In this document: positions 13,134 to 13,584 of the stretch, in pieces
Layout of the letters: each line of letters begins with the position of its first letter
Position numbering within the stretch: the first letter of the stretch is position 1
From: CAIMZW01 sp037142435
GTDB lineage: Bacteria > Actinomycetota > Actinomycetes > Nanopelagicales > Nanopelagicaceae
Length of the DNA stretch: 13,584 nucleotides
Assembly (NCBI GenBank): GCA_037142435.1
Contig: JBAXAO010000034.1
Location: forward strand, 1 to 13,584
Reading direction: 5' to 3'
The notes under the pieces: model-generated
What the model was told of the DNA's origin: nothing
Databases searched by the model: none
Seen by the model: only the letters and a program-made list of their open reading frames with translations
Program-made: the position numbers and the translations under genes

Positions 13134-13565
13134 CTATTTAGCTAGGCTCTCATCACTGACTTGGGCTTGGAGCAAACTCCAGAATTGGCTTTCACGCTCT
13201 GCTAGATCTAAATCGTCAACGATGGCAGGAGCATCTGGTCCAAACAACTCCTGGAATCGCTCTTCTAAGGGAGCGCGTTCGGCGTGATTGAGCCCGCCGT
13301 AAATATTGTTGGGCAAACCTTCTTCAACTGCAAAATGAAGGCAAGCAACCTTTACATCGCACTTTGCACAACGCTTCCTCGTCGCTTTGTCTTGAGGCGT
13401 ATCCCATGGTGTGAAGGAATCGAGTGGATAAAAGAGGTGAGAACTATTTGCCGCATCAGTCCGGCGGTGAATGCGAGCGCGCGTGATATCGCATGCCTCG
13501 CCAAACCCATACTTGGCACGCAGCGAGCAAAACTCGCTTAAATCGAACTTTCTTGGATTACTCAC
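13134..13565 (-). CDS. Divergent WhiB-like (Wbl) iron-sulfur regulator
   Basis: A 143-residue protein of the WhiB-like family, small actinobacterial regulators that hold a 4Fe-4S cluster on four cysteines and often act with a sigma factor. The C-x2-C-x5-C core is present (C66, C69, C75 in RCAKCDVKVACLHFA) followed by a turn and a basic/acidic tail (AERAPLEERF). The usual F-F-P before the core appears as LFYPLD near 44. Two features are unlike the family: the G-(I/V)-W-G-G turn reads NNIYGG with tyrosine for tryptophan, and the first cluster cysteine, normally about 10 residues before F-F-P, could only be C25 or C13, further away. The GTG start at 13565 has GGGGGA just upstream; the frame opens near the window edge. 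It points the same way as the ABC genes 55 bases on and may influence them. Family is clear, specific subclass is not. Confidence 0.82.
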   Translation of the reverse strand: MSNPRKFDLSEFCSLRAKYGFGEACDITRARIHRRTDAANSSHLFYPLDSFTPWDTPQDKATRKRCAKCDVKVACLHFAVEEGLPNNIYGGLNHAERAPLEERFQELFGPDAPAIVDDLDLAERESQFWSLLQAQVSDESLAK

Positions 13566-13584
13566 AGATCCCCCGTCGTTAAGG

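Noticed and set aside
1..13584. CRISPR array, insertion sequence, prophage or toxin-antitoxin pair
   Set aside because: No regularly spaced repeats, transposase or integrase genes, terminal inverted repeats or paired small toxin/antitoxin frames were seen.

Overview
The window looks like chromosomal DNA of a compact, moderate-GC actinobacterium. The evidence is a WhiB-like Fe-S protein, LacI-type regulators and operators, ATG/GTG/TTG starts with GGAG-type ribosome sites, very short intergenic gaps, and a tRNA-like gene with no encoded CCA. A streamlined freshwater lineage such as the Nanopelagicales (acI) would fit, but that placement is inference.

Left and centre (1-8613) form a carbon-catabolism block. 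Two genes point left: a secreted sugar-binding protein of an ABC importer (cut by the left edge) and a mandelate-racemase/enolase-superfamily sugar-acid dehydratase. Diverging from them is a LacI-family regulator coupled to an MmgE/PrpD-family gene. A Gfo/Idh/MocA oxidoreductase converges on the MmgE/PrpD gene, with their stop codons overlapping by 4 bp. Diverging again come an L-rhamnose-mutarotase-like protein, a tartrate/D-malate-dehydrogenase-type enzyme and a BenE-type 12-TM transporter. LacI-type palindromes lie at the start of the dehydratase transcript and at the promoter of the binding-protein gene, so the regulator probably controls uptake and dehydration together. My reading is an oxidative, non-phosphorylating sugar or sugar-acid pathway: import, anomer interconversion, oxidation, dehydration, then further steps by the MmgE/PrpD and hydroxyacid dehydrogenase enzymes. 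The exact substrate cannot be read from the sequence, and no aldolase is visible here.

The 308-base gap at 8614-8921 has no long gene. It holds a possible 23-codon reading frame, a very strong bidirectional terminator, and a tRNA-like gene with several atypical features, including a stem 3 bp longer than a normal acceptor stem.

The right part (8922-13584) points left: a WhiB-like protein, then a tight three-gene unit of two ABC exporter half-transporters (4-bp ATGA overlap) and a TspO/MBR membrane protein (3-base gap). The two ABC proteins have complementary defects expected of a heterodimeric exporter with one degenerate ATP site. The WhiB-like protein is divergent at both its cysteine spacing and its G-W-G-G turn.
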